From [Clostridium] scindens (GTDB lineage: Bacteria > Bacillota > Clostridia > Lachnospirales > Lachnospiraceae): a stretch of 64,000 bases of DNA. The DNA is taken from positions 1,344,001 to 1,408,000 of the forward strand of contig NZ_CP080442.1 of NCBI RefSeq assembly GCF_019597925.1. The letters run 5' to 3'. Below are positions 1 to 8,793 of this stretch, in pieces (position 1 is the first letter of the stretch; each line of letters begins with the position of its first letter). The notes beneath the pieces were generated by a model. The model did no database searches. It saw only the letters and a program-made list of their open reading frames with translations, and was not told the DNA's origin. Position numbers and translations under genes: made by a program.

Positions 1-387
1 GGAAGCGGTACGCTTCCTCGCATAAAAGTCCCAGACATCTCCCTCATTGGCAACGCCATAGCCGATTGCCTTGGAGGAATCGATAACGCTTCCGCCGCCT
101 ACTGCCAGGATAAAGTCGACTCCTTCCCGCCGGCACAGTGCGATTCCCTCGCGTACTTTGGAGAGACGGGGGTTTGGAACCACGCCTCCCAAAGAAACAT
201 AGGGGATGCCTTCGGCATCGAGGGAAGCATATACGCGGTCGAGAAGGCCGCTTCTTACGACGCTGCCGCTTCCGTAATGAACCAGGACCTTCCTGCATCC
301 CTGCTCTTTGATGAGGCTTCCGGTTTTGGACTCGGCCGCTTTGCCAAAGACGACTTTGGTAGGCGTATGATATTCAAAATTTAACAT
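1..387 (-). CDS. Iron-containing alcohol dehydrogenase (BdhA/YqhD type), C-terminus outside window
   Basis: Partial gene: the start codon is at 385-387 and the frame runs off the left edge, so only the N-terminal 129 residues are visible. It begins MLNFEYHTPTKVVFGKA, the usual opening of group III iron-dependent NAD(P)H alcohol dehydrogenases, and carries the nucleotide-binding GGGSVIDSSKAIG motif near residue 97. An AAGGAG site lies just upstream (about 391-402). The family reduces aldehydes such as butyraldehyde to alcohols. The metal-binding histidines would lie in the missing part. A relative is encoded at 47959-49131. The family is clear but the substrate cannot be told. Confidence 0.9.
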   Translation of the reverse strand, partial: MLNFEYHTPTKVVFGKAAESKTGSLIKEQGCRKVLVHYGSGSVVRSGLLDRVYASLDAEGIPYVSLGGVVPNPRLSKVREGIALCRREGVDFILAVGGGSVIDSSKAIGYGVANEGDVWDFYARKRTAS

Positions 388-559
388 ATTAGACACTCCT
401 TCTCACTCATTTTTTCATGACCATTCTATCATATTTAGCAATAACAGGGTATGGTATAATAATATATCATAAAAATTGTCAATACCAGTCGGGTACTTCC
501 TGTTTTTTGCTCCGGGCGCTTGAGGGATTCGTTATGCCCAGCCGTTAGAAAAAAGGGGA

Positions 560-588
560 TTGACCAAATCGAAATTAGACGGTATACT
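560..588 (+). promoter_or_regulatory. Sigma-A-like promoter with no gene behind it
   Basis: TTGACC (560-565), a 17-bp spacer and TATACT (583-588) make a near-consensus promoter. Transcription would begin near 595 and meet the strong terminator at 605-637 almost at once. No open reading frame follows on this strand; the next gene (653-1534) is on the other strand. A very short RNA of about 45 nt is the predicted product, or the promoter is a relic. Confidence 0.55.
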
Positions 589-604
589 GGTACCATCAAA
601 GACA

Positions 605-637
605 AGGACGTCGTATCGTGGATACGGCGTCCTTTTT
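605..637 (+). terminator. Rho-independent terminator
   Basis: A 13-bp stem (605-617 with 621-633, one G-T pair) and a GTG loop are followed by TTTTT on the + strand. The T-run shows that it acts on + strand transcripts. It sits just past the 3' end of the oppositely oriented DUF2877 gene. Confidence 0.75.
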
Positions 638-652
638 GATTTTAACAGGCGT

Positions 653-1534
653 TTATTGGTCTAGTTTGAGTTCCAGGGCATAGACGATCCCAGATAATGT
701 ATCCATGCCGGAAGAATGTCCGATCTCAGAAAAAGATTTTAAAATATCTCCGGACGGTGGCAGCAAGGTCAGCGAGATCACGGCGCGGCTGAAATGGGAT
801 GCTAAGGCACAATCAAGGAAGGCCCTGCTGATCTCGTTTGTATTGGCAAGCCGTGCGCGTATCTGGCATCCAAGTTCCAGAGTGAAAGGATGCGAGCCCT
901 GATTTCGGAGGAGGAGGCCAGCCAATACGCCGCACAGGAAATCATCGCCGCTGGGGGTAAGGCCGATCCCAAGTCCGAGAAGTCCGGCTAATGTGCTGGC
1001 AGCCTTCTCATACTGTCCCTCCTTAAGAAGGAGCATGCAGGACGACATCCGCTTCCTGGCAGTTTCAAGGATGAGATCAAAAGGTTCTGCCGAACCCTTA
1101 TAGGAGTCGGACAGCAGGCAAAAGCCTCCGACGTCCGAGGAGGACAGGACGCTATGCAGCCTCTCGCAAAGTCGCGCGTGGGAAAAGCCTGGGGGCAAAG
1201 AGGCCAGTCGCGATTCGTAGATCTCTTCCGGCTGATATAGAAAGGAAGACGAACATCCGGCAGACGCAGAGTCAGGCATAACGATCTCTATCCGATCGCC
1301 CAGGACATTCACAGGCTGGCCGGAGCGGATAGGAAGCTGATCCATGGATCGCCCCTCCATATCCGTGATCAGGCTGATGGGAGACAGAGGGGACGCGGCT
1401 GACTGCAGTGCCAGCAGATGCTGTCCTAATTGAATGTTGATTGTTTTCTTATAAACAGAGTGGACGGTTCCAGATATGCACAGGCCTAATATATGGCTGG
1501 CATAAGCGGCTGTCGCAGTAATTACATGGTACAT
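653..1534 (-). CDS. allH: DUF2877 protein, AllH/YlbF-like subunit of oxamate carbamoyltransferase
   Basis: A 293-residue protein with the DUF2877 hallmark GLTPSGDDFLCGVLAG near residues 190-205. In E. coli the DUF2877 protein YlbF (AllH) is required together with FdrA (AllF) and YlbE (AllG) for oxamate transcarbamylase, which splits oxalurate to oxamate and carbamoyl phosphate. The partner subunits are encoded here at 10720-13728 as one chain. This gene is separated from them and transcribed away from the allantoinase, sharing a 228-bp intergenic region with it. AAAGGAG lies 10 nt before the ATG. The family is clear; the role follows from E. coli and the locus. Confidence 0.85.
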   Translation of the reverse strand: MYHVITATAAYASHILGLCISGTVHSVYKKTINIQLGQHLLALQSAASPLSPISLITDMEGRSMDQLPIRSGQPVNVLGDRIEIVMPDSASAGCSSSFLYQPEEIYESRLASLPPGFSHARLCERLHSVLSSSDVGGFCLLSDSYKGSAEPFDLILETARKRMSSCMLLLKEGQYEKAASTLAGLLGLGIGLTPSGDDFLCGVLAGLLLRNQGSHPFTLELGCQIRARLANTNEISRAFLDCALASHFSRAVISLTLLPPSGDILKSFSEIGHSSGMDTLSGIVYALELKLDQ

Positions 1535-1658
1535 GGTATAAATACTCCTTTGTCTACAGATTCTAACAGATAATAGAATAAATTACAAAAAAAATGAAAA
1601 ACTAATTTTTTTTATACATAACAGACAAAAATGACGTATTTTTTTCGCTTTCATGTAA

Positions 1659-1687
1659 TTGTTTTTCAATATTGTATCTAATAAAAT
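1659..1687 (+). promoter_or_regulatory. Candidate promoter of the allantoin operon
   Basis: TTGTTT (1659-1664), a 17-bp spacer and TAAAAT (1682-1687) lie 75 bp before the first allantoinase, in an AT-rich divergent region shared with allH. A strong AAGGAGG ribosome-binding site follows at 1750-1756. I could not identify a regulator operator with confidence; PucR or the XRE-GntR protein of this locus are candidates. Confidence 0.45.
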
Positions 1688-1762
1688 ACACTTATGTATT
1701 ATGAATGGTTAACCAAAGAATGACAAAAAAAAGACAAGGCGCCTTTTGTAAGGAGGAAAACA

Positions 1763-3172
1763 ATGTATGATTTAGTAGTAAAAAATGGTAAGCTCGTAAC
1801 TCCCGACCGCGTTTATGAAGCCGATATTGCAGTAAAAGACGGAGTCTATTCTGCATTTTTGGCAAAAAGGTCAGAGGCTGCAGCAAAAGAAGTAATTGAT
1901 GCAAAAGGATGCTATGTATTTCCGGGCATTATTGACTGCCATGCACATTTGAATGAGCCAGGATTTGAATACCGGGAAGACTTTGAGACAGGATCCAGAG
2001 CGGCAGTTGTGGCGGGCTGTACTTGCCTGATCGATATGCCATTGAACAATGACCCATCCTTAATGAATAAGGAGATCTTCGATCTGAAGATGGGACGCAT
2101 TAGCAAGCATTCGGCTGTTGACTTTGCTTTATGGGGCGGTATTGTCGGAGATTATGACAGTCAGCCGGGATCGGTAAAGAATAATATGGATGATCTTGTG
2201 GACCTGCATCACTGCGGCGTAGCGGCATTCAAAGGATTTACCTGCCCGAACGGCGATCTGTTCCCCACTGTCAACATGGGAAATGTAAGAAAGGCATTGG
2301 AGATACTCAAGCCATATAATGCGCTTTGCGGCTTCCACTGTGAGGAATTCGGACAGGTGCTGGAGCGGGAGAAAGAGGCAAAGGCAAAAGAAGGAAGAAC
2401 CAGCGACGAGAAGATCAGAGACTTTCTGGATTCTCATGATGTATGGACGGAGTATGTGGCAACCAAAAATGTCATTGACATGGCAAGGGCCACAGGCGGA
2501 AGGGTCCATATCTGCCATGTAAGCCATCCGATGGTGGCCCAGGTAGTGAAAGACGCCATCCATGAAGGACTTAAGATTACCGCGGAGACCTGTCCGCACT
2601 ATCTTGGATTTACAGAGGATTTTGTATTTGAGAAGGGCGCTCCGGCCAAATGTACGCCGCCAATGCGGACAAAAGAAGACATGGAGAAATTATGGGATTA
2701 TGTGCTGGATGGAACCTTATCCTGCGTTGGAAGCGATCATTCTCCGGCAGCAGATGAAGAGAAGGATAATGCCACAAAAGACATCTGGCATGCGTGGGGC
2801 GGACTGAATTCTATCCAGTTCTTCCTCCCAATGATGTTTGACATGGTAGTGAACAAGAAGGGATTAAGCCCTACGCTGATTGCAAAAGTTATGGACTATA
2901 ATCCTGCCAAAGTATTCGGGCTGTATGGTCAAAAAGGCGCGTTTGAACTTGGATTTGACGGGGATATCGTAATTGTTGACCCCGAAAAGGAATGGGAATG
3001 CAGGCAGGAGGAGCTGCTGACCAAAGGTCATGTGTCCTGCTTCGACGGACTGCAAGGAAAGGGAACGCCAATATGCACCATTATCCGAGGCAAGGTGGTT
3101 GCTGCTGATGGGGCTTATAAGGAGGATGCGATCGGCTACGGTAAATATGTGACGCCTGTGAAAGCAGACTAA
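1763..3172 (+). CDS. allB: Allantoinase (first copy)
   Basis: A 469-residue amidohydrolase of the dihydroorotase/allantoinase/dihydropyrimidinase group. The metal set is visible: DxHxH with HLNEPG (D58, H60, H62), the lysine expected to be carboxylated (K157 in AAFKGF), H192 in HCEEFG, H252 in CHVSHP and D325 in GSDHSP. HLNEPG and the overall length fit allantoinase, which opens the hydantoin ring of allantoin to allantoate in the cytoplasm. An NCS1 permease follows after 27 bp, and an allantoinase paralogue after that. One of the two copies could instead act on another hydantoin or on the other allantoin enantiomer. Confidence 0.9.
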   Translation: MYDLVVKNGKLVTPDRVYEADIAVKDGVYSAFLAKRSEAAAKEVIDAKGCYVFPGIIDCHAHLNEPGFEYREDFETGSRAAVVAGCTCLIDMPLNNDPSLMNKEIFDLKMGRISKHSAVDFALWGGIVGDYDSQPGSVKNNMDDLVDLHHCGVAAFKGFTCPNGDLFPTVNMGNVRKALEILKPYNALCGFHCEEFGQVLEREKEAKAKEGRTSDEKIRDFLDSHDVWTEYVATKNVIDMARATGGRVHICHVSHPMVAQVVKDAIHEGLKITAETCPHYLGFTEDFVFEKGAPAKCTPPMRTKEDMEKLWDYVLDGTLSCVGSDHSPAADEEKDNATKDIWHAWGGLNSIQFFLPMMFDMVVNKKGLSPTLIAKVMDYNPAKVFGLYGQKGAFELGFDGDIVIVDPEKEWECRQEELLTKGHVSCFDGLQGKGTPICTIIRGKVVAADGAYKEDAIGYGKYVTPVKAD

Positions 3173-3199
3173 TCAGCATAGGAATTAAGGAGAGAGAAT

Positions 3200-4561
3200 A
3201 TGAGTGATGTGAATAATGAAGTAAAACAGGGAGCCGATTCTTTAGCGCCAATTAAGGATAAAGACCGGATTATGGGGTGGGGCTCTTACTTGATGCTCTG
3301 GCTTGGTGGATGTATTTCAATCGGAACGCTGACCATGGGCTCAGCCCAGCTGGATAAGGGATTGAATCTGATGCAGGTGTTCCTCGCCGTGCTGATTGGT
3401 TCCACGATCTTGGTTATCGGCATCTGCGCCAATGACCGATTCAGTTATAAGTCAGGGGCTCCGTACGCGATTCAATTAAAAAGCGCGTATGGGACGAAAG
3501 GAAATGTCGTACCGGTTATGATCAGGGGGCTGCCTGCCATTGTTTGGTATGGTTTTCAGACATGGCTTGGAGGTTCTGCGATTAACCAGATATCGATTGC
3601 TATATTTGGGTATGATAATGTTGTATTATTCTTCATTCTGTTCCAGGTGCTTCAGATCATCCTTTCCGTGAAAGGATTCCAGGGCATCAAATGGGTGGAA
3701 AATGTAGGCGGCGTGGTAATCGTCTGCGCGATGCTGTATATGCTCTTTGTATGCGTCACCCAGTATGGGGATGTTATCGGGGATAAGCTGATCAGTAAGG
3801 AAGGAACATGGGGAATGCCTTTTATTGCGGCAATCATAGCCTTCTTTGGAAATAGTACGACGGTCATGCTGAATGCCGGCGACTATTCCCGGGAATTAAA
3901 ATCTGGATTTTCCGTTGGGAAGCGTGGTGTTGCATACTTTATCGCTATGGTGCCTACAACTGTACTGCTGGGGCTGATTGGAGCCATGGCTTCTACTGCG
4001 ACAGGCATTGCCAACCCAATCAATGCGTTTTCCCAGATGGTACATAATAAGGTTCTGCTGATCGCAACGCTTGGATTCATTCTTTTTGCCCAGATGACCA
4101 CGAACCTTGCGAGTAATGTGGTGCCGCCGGCATACGCATTTATGGACGCTTTCAAGATGAAGCACAGGACGGCAGTAATCCTGGTAGGGATCCTGGCAGT
4201 ATGCACCTGTCCATGGATTCTGACGAATGACAGTTCTGCCGCTGGGCTGGATATGTTTGTAAAGATCTATACGGCCTTCTTCGGACCGATCTTTGCGGTA
4301 TTGATCACCGATTACTATATCCTGCATAGAGGAAAGGTGGAAGGCGAGAAACTCGACGACCTATACGATGATAAAGGAAATCATGCAGGCATTAACTGGG
4401 CGGCCATTATCGCAACCGTGATTGGCGCTGTCATCGGACTGATTAATGTAGACATTTCCTTCTTCACAGCAACAATCCCGACAGGGCTGGTATACTATTT
4501 CTGCATGAAAAAGATGCCGTCCTGCGAAAGATTCAGGAAAGGGACTTCTTTAGAGAAGTAA
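3200..4561 (+). CDS. NCS1 family purine/allantoin permease (first copy)
   Basis: A 453-residue polytopic membrane protein of the nucleobase:cation symporter-1 family (CodB/AllP/Fur type), with about 12 hydrophobic segments and typical motifs such as GxxSIGTLTMG near the first helix and TNLASNVVPPAYAFMD in the second half. It is placed between two allantoinases and closely spaced, so uptake of allantoin or a related ureide or purine is the natural reading. Substrate preference within NCS1 cannot be read from sequence alone. A close paralogue is encoded at 5978-7348. Confidence 0.88.
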   Translation: MSDVNNEVKQGADSLAPIKDKDRIMGWGSYLMLWLGGCISIGTLTMGSAQLDKGLNLMQVFLAVLIGSTILVIGICANDRFSYKSGAPYAIQLKSAYGTKGNVVPVMIRGLPAIVWYGFQTWLGGSAINQISIAIFGYDNVVLFFILFQVLQIILSVKGFQGIKWVENVGGVVIVCAMLYMLFVCVTQYGDVIGDKLISKEGTWGMPFIAAIIAFFGNSTTVMLNAGDYSRELKSGFSVGKRGVAYFIAMVPTTVLLGLIGAMASTATGIANPINAFSQMVHNKVLLIATLGFILFAQMTTNLASNVVPPAYAFMDAFKMKHRTAVILVGILAVCTCPWILTNDSSAAGLDMFVKIYTAFFGPIFAVLITDYYILHRGKVEGEKLDDLYDDKGNHAGINWAAIIATVIGAVIGLINVDISFFTATIPTGLVYYFCMKKMPSCERFRKGTSLEK

Positions 4562-4576
4562 CAGGAGGCACGACTT

Positions 4577-5950
4577 ATGTATGATGTTTTAGTAAAAAAT
4601 GGGAAAATCGTAACGGCAGATGCCGTATTTGATGGAAATATAGCAGTAAAAAATGGAAAGATCGCCGCCCTTATGTCAGCAGGCGAAGAGCCGGAAGCAG
4701 CGAAGGTCATCGATGCAAAGGGGAACTATGTGTTCCCCGGAGCGATCGATACGCATGCGCATCTGAATGATCCGGGGTATGAGTGGAGAGAAGATTACGA
4801 ACATGGAACAGCGGCTGCCGCTCTGGGCGGATATACGACCGTGATCGACATGCCGCTTCAGAATGAGCCTGCCATGACCAATGCGGATTTATTTGACAAG
4901 AAAGTCGAGAAAGTAGACAGCAACGCTTATGCGGACTACTGTTTCTGGGGCGGGCTGATACCGGATAATTTTGAGGACTTAAAGGGGATGCATGACAAAG
5001 GATGCGTGGCGTTCAAATCATTTATCGGACCAGTATCTCCGGACTATAGTTCTCTTAACTACGGGCAGGCATATGAAGCAATGCAGCGCATCAAAGAATT
5101 CGGCGGACGCGCAGGGTTCCACTGCGAGGACTTCTCTATGATCAAGTGGCAGGAAGCCCGCATGAAAAAAGAAGGCCGCCTGGACTGGCAGGGATTTCTG
5201 GATTCCAGGCCGGTGATCGCAGAAATGGTTGCTACCGTGGATATGATCGAGATTGCCAAGGCTACTGGATGCAAAGTCCATATCTGCCATGTCAGCAGCC
5301 CGGATGTGGCTCAGAAGATTAAAGAGGCCCAGCAGGAAGGCTATGATATAACGGCAGAGACTTGTTCCCATTACTTAAGCCTGACGGATAAAGATGTAAT
5401 TGCAAATGGCCCGATGTTCAAGTGCGCGCCGCCGCTTCGCTCTCAGGAAGAAGTGGACCGCCTCTGGTCTTATGTGGAGGACGGAACTTTCAGTGGAATC
5501 GCAAGCGACCACTCCCCTTGTTCTTATGATGAGAAATTCAAGGAAATTCTTGGAAGCAAGATTGAGAACGTGTTCGACGTATGGGGTGGAATCAGCGGAA
5601 TCCAGAGCGGCTTCCAAGTTGCCTTCAACGAAGGCTGTACAAAGCGCGGCGTGAATCCAAGCGTACTCGCGAACGCAATGGCAGTACAGCCGGCAAAGGC
5701 ATTTGGCATCTATGGGAGGAAAGGCGATATTAAGCCTGGATTTGATGCGGATCTCGTGATTGTTGATCCGCAGAAAGAGTGGGAGATCACCAGCGAATCG
5801 CTTCTATATGTGAATAAGATTTCCGCATTCGTGGGAATGAAAGGGAAAGGACTTCCTGTGTGCACCATCATCCGCGGAAATGTAGTAGCAGAAGACGGCA
5901 AGATTACGGCAGAAAAAGGCGTAGGAACCCTGATCAGAAGATTGGGCTAG
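4577..5950 (+). CDS. allB: Allantoinase/hydantoinase (second copy)
   Basis: A 457-residue paralogue of the protein at 1763-3172. It keeps every metal ligand (D58, H60 and H62 in DTHAHLNDPG, K147 in VAFKSF, HCEDFS, CHVSSP, ASDHSP). The first motif reads HLNDPG instead of HLNEPG, and the segment after ASDHSP differs. It lies 15 bp after the first permease and starts another allantoinase-permease unit, so the pair looks like an old tandem duplication. It may hydrolyse allantoin too, or have specialised for a different cyclic ureide; the sequence does not decide. Confidence 0.85.
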   Translation: MYDVLVKNGKIVTADAVFDGNIAVKNGKIAALMSAGEEPEAAKVIDAKGNYVFPGAIDTHAHLNDPGYEWREDYEHGTAAAALGGYTTVIDMPLQNEPAMTNADLFDKKVEKVDSNAYADYCFWGGLIPDNFEDLKGMHDKGCVAFKSFIGPVSPDYSSLNYGQAYEAMQRIKEFGGRAGFHCEDFSMIKWQEARMKKEGRLDWQGFLDSRPVIAEMVATVDMIEIAKATGCKVHICHVSSPDVAQKIKEAQQEGYDITAETCSHYLSLTDKDVIANGPMFKCAPPLRSQEEVDRLWSYVEDGTFSGIASDHSPCSYDEKFKEILGSKIENVFDVWGGISGIQSGFQVAFNEGCTKRGVNPSVLANAMAVQPAKAFGIYGRKGDIKPGFDADLVIVDPQKEWEITSESLLYVNKISAFVGMKGKGLPVCTIIRGNVVAEDGKITAEKGVGTLIRRLG

Positions 5951-5977
5951 CCTACCGGCAGATCGAAAGGAGAGAGA

Positions 5978-7348
5978 ATGAGCAATATTATAGAAAATAT
6001 GGATTTGAATCCGGAACTGGTTCAGAATGTAGACCCGGACCTTCAGCCCACAAAAAAGAGGATCATGGGATCATTGTCCTATACGGCAAGTTTTATGGGA
6101 GGGTGCGTATCGATCGGTACATTCTCTATGGGCGCGGGCCTGATCGGGGTATTGACGGTAGGCCAGGCGATTCTTGCCATGGTGATCGGATGTCTTGTGA
6201 TTGCTATAGCGCTGGTAGTGATCGGAAACTGCGGGCATAAGTATGGAATTCCTTATACCATACAGCTTAGGAGCAGTTTTGGTACGGCAGGCGTCAAGGT
6301 TCCAGGACTCTTAAGAGGCGTGCCGGCAATTATCTGGTTCGGTTTCCAGAGCTGGGTTGGCGCGGGAGCCATCAACAGTTGCTTTAAGATATTATTCGGA
6401 TTTGATAACCTTCCGGTTATCTACGCATTATTTACCATCCTGCAGGTTGCCCTCGCGATCAAAGGATTTGAAGGCATTAAGTGGCTGGAGAACATCTCCT
6501 GTATCTTCATCATCGCGATTCTGGCCTATATGCTGTATGTAGTCAAGACACAATTTGCGACAGAGATCGATGATGTGTTTTCAGGAATCAAAGGAACATG
6601 GGGAATGCCTTTCTGGGCAGCGACTACATCCTTCCTGGGGATCTATTCAACCATGATCATCAACGCATCCGATTATTCCCGGAACGTTAAGGAAAAAATC
6701 GGACCTGTCTTTACAGGCAGCATATACACCGTTGCGATTCTGCCTGTGACATTATTCATGGGGCTGATCGGACTTCTGGTTACGGCAGCGACAGGAAACA
6801 GCGATCCGGTAGTCGTATTCTCCACAACCATGGGAAGCAAGTTCCTTACAGTCGTAACGCTTTTGTTCATCGCATTTGCACAGGTAACGACGAACGTGCT
6901 GAACAATATCGTTCCCCCGTCCTATGTACTTATGGAATCTTTCCACATGAAATGGTCCCATGCGACCATCGTGGTAGGCATCCTCTCCGCATGCTGCATG
7001 CCCTGGAAACTGGTTACAGACCAGTCCGCAGCCGGACTGAACTTATTCACCCAGTTCTATTCCGCTTTCCTTGGCCCAATCTTCGCGGTTATGGCGGTAG
7101 ATTACTATATCCTGCGCAAGAAGAAACTGGATATCAACAACATGTATAATAAGCAGGGCGTATTCAAGGGCGTCAACTGGGCGGCGATCATCGCCATCAT
7201 CGTCGGCTCCCTGTGCTCGCTAATCATCGTACAGCTGTCATGGTACGTAAGCCTGATCCCGACGGGACTGGTGTACTACTTCTTGATGAAGACAATGAAA
7301 AGCGCCAAGCCATTCAGGACCGGGACAATATTTGACACCAATATTTGA
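5978..7348 (+). CDS. NCS1 family purine/allantoin permease (second copy)
   Basis: A 456-residue NCS1 transporter similar throughout to the one at 3200-4561 (shared stretches include KGTWGMPF and SAAGLNLFTQFYSAFLGPIFAV). It closes the second allantoinase-permease pair. Its stop codon TGA (7346-7348) touches the left end of a palindromic element that begins at 7348, and a 13-bp direct repeat around CAATATTTGACAC lies at the stop. The native end of the gene may therefore have been slightly altered by the insertion. Confidence 0.88.
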   Translation: MSNIIENMDLNPELVQNVDPDLQPTKKRIMGSLSYTASFMGGCVSIGTFSMGAGLIGVLTVGQAILAMVIGCLVIAIALVVIGNCGHKYGIPYTIQLRSSFGTAGVKVPGLLRGVPAIIWFGFQSWVGAGAINSCFKILFGFDNLPVIYALFTILQVALAIKGFEGIKWLENISCIFIIAILAYMLYVVKTQFATEIDDVFSGIKGTWGMPFWAATTSFLGIYSTMIINASDYSRNVKEKIGPVFTGSIYTVAILPVTLFMGLIGLLVTAATGNSDPVVVFSTTMGSKFLTVVTLLFIAFAQVTTNVLNNIVPPSYVLMESFHMKWSHATIVVGILSACCMPWKLVTDQSAAGLNLFTQFYSAFLGPIFAVMAVDYYILRKKKLDINNMYNKQGVFKGVNWAAIIAIIVGSLCSLIIVQLSWYVSLIPTGLVYYFLMKTMKSAKPFRTGTIFDTNI

Positions 7349-7667
7349 CACGTAACATTTTTCAGATGGACACGTAACACTTTTCAAAAATGTTACGTGT
7401 CCATCTTACATAACTGGTGGAAAAAAATTGAAAAATGTCCGTGCTAAATTTACAAAACTGGTGCGGAAAATTAAAATCATTATAAAAAGCAGAGTTTACG
7501 GAGGGAACATTACTGAAAAGTCCTGATAAACTCTGCTTTTTATAAAAGGTATAACGGAACTATCAATTTGGTAACGGATAAATTTTAATTTGACACACCA
7601 GTTGTGTAGGAGTAACACGTGACACTTTTCAAAAATGTTACGTGTCCATCTGAAAAATGTTACGTGT
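7348..7667. mobile_element. Small non-autonomous element with 32-bp terminal inverted repeats (MITE-like)
   Basis: Identical 32-bp inverted ends lie at 7348-7379 and 7636-7667, each with two copies of a GGACACGTAACA-type motif. The left end can also fold on itself (16-bp stem, 7365-7380 with 7392-7407). Inside, a perfect 19-bp inverted repeat sits at 7480-7498/7527-7545 around AGCAGAGTTTA. No open reading frame of useful size is present, so it has no transposase of its own. Repeated motifs at the ends recall IS21-like elements, but I cannot assign the family. It fills the 311-bp gap between the permease and the hydrolase and supplies the hydrolase stop codon. Confidence 0.7.
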
Positions 7668-8508
7668 TAAGTTGAAGAAACTCCAGGGACTCCAAAAGTA
7701 GTTTTTTTGTAAAGGGGTTCTCTTCGTCCCGGTCAAAGTCGTGGACATTCCCGGGGGCAATGAACTGGCGGGGCTGGTAGCGGCTTGACAGTTCCAGGAA
7801 TTCCGCGTAAGGCACGTCCGGGTCATTGGTGCTGTGGGCGCAGAACAACGGGCAGGGCAGAGATGGGCAGGCGCGAAGCGTATAGTCCAAGTAGAAGTAT
7901 TTTTCCCGTCCCTCATAGAGCAGGGAGCGCCAGGAGCCGGTCTGCCTTGCATAGACATAGACGCTGTAGTGCGTATCCAAAGCGCCTTGCGCGTGCAGGT
8001 CCGTGCCCGCGTGATCCAGGCAGGAAGCATCGACCGCGGGTAGCGAGCGATAGTAGTCGCTTGGCGTCTGAAACCAGTTGTCGCACAAGAATCCATATCC
8101 ATAATAAGAAAGGATTCCTCTAGGCGCGGTGGGAAGATCTCCCTGGGCGGCCGCCAGGAGGCAGAGATACGCGCCGGCAGAGCGCCCCCACAGGAAGAAA
8201 GGCAGGTCTAAGCCGCAGTAAGCCTCCGGGTGCTCCACATAGTGGGCGATGGAAGAGCAGACGTCGTCCAGTATCACATCCAGCTTTGCGGCAGGCGCAA
8301 GCGGATAGTCATACGAGATAATGACATAGCCCGCCTTGGTCAGCAGGTCCGTATGTAAGGCGGGAAGATCGTCCCGCCTTCCGTAGAGAAGCCCGCCTCC
8401 ATGGAAATAAAGAATACAGGCTTTAGGCGTCACGCCACTGTCTGAATAGATGGTGGCGTATTTTAGATAAGCAGTGCTTGGAAGTTCGAATTCCCTTGTC
8501 TCCTTCAT
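7660..8508 (-). CDS. Alpha/beta hydrolase (acetyl-esterase-like)
   Basis: A 282-residue alpha/beta hydrolase with the oxyanion motif YFHGGGLLYGRRDD near residue 35, the nucleophile elbow WGRSAGAYLCLL near residue 110 and a likely catalytic His in VHDFDRDEEN near the C-terminus. It has no signal peptide and is probably cytoplasmic. It is transcribed against the surrounding ureide genes and divergently from allE. The last codons and stop (7660-7668) lie in the inverted end of the 7348-7667 element, so the C-terminal LNT is partly element-encoded. The substrate is unknown; a link to allantoin use rests on position only. Confidence 0.82.
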   Translation of the reverse strand: MKETREFELPSTAYLKYATIYSDSGVTPKACILYFHGGGLLYGRRDDLPALHTDLLTKAGYVIISYDYPLAPAAKLDVILDDVCSSIAHYVEHPEAYCGLDLPFFLWGRSAGAYLCLLAAAQGDLPTAPRGILSYYGYGFLCDNWFQTPSDYYRSLPAVDASCLDHAGTDLHAQGALDTHYSVYVYARQTGSWRSLLYEGREKYFYLDYTLRACPSLPCPLFCAHSTNDPDVPYAEFLELSSRYQPRQFIAPGNVHDFDRDEENPFTKKLLLESLEFLQLNT

Positions 8509-8793
8509 AATATAAGTCTCCTTTGAAAATAGAATAAATTATGGAAAAATACATAGAATCTTTTTTAATAATCCGAATGACTGGATGATGGGAAAATCAT
8601 CCGCCAACTAAAGATATTATAGCATAGAACTGTAAAAAGCGTACATGTTAAAAAAATGACAATAGGGTATAAAGTAGATAAAAACAAATTCTGGTTTTGT
8701 CTAAAAATATAATTGAAAAACGGAGGGCATATTGGCATAATTAGGGTATAAAAACTGGTTGACCACAAAAAGAATGAAAGAGAGGATTTTAAA

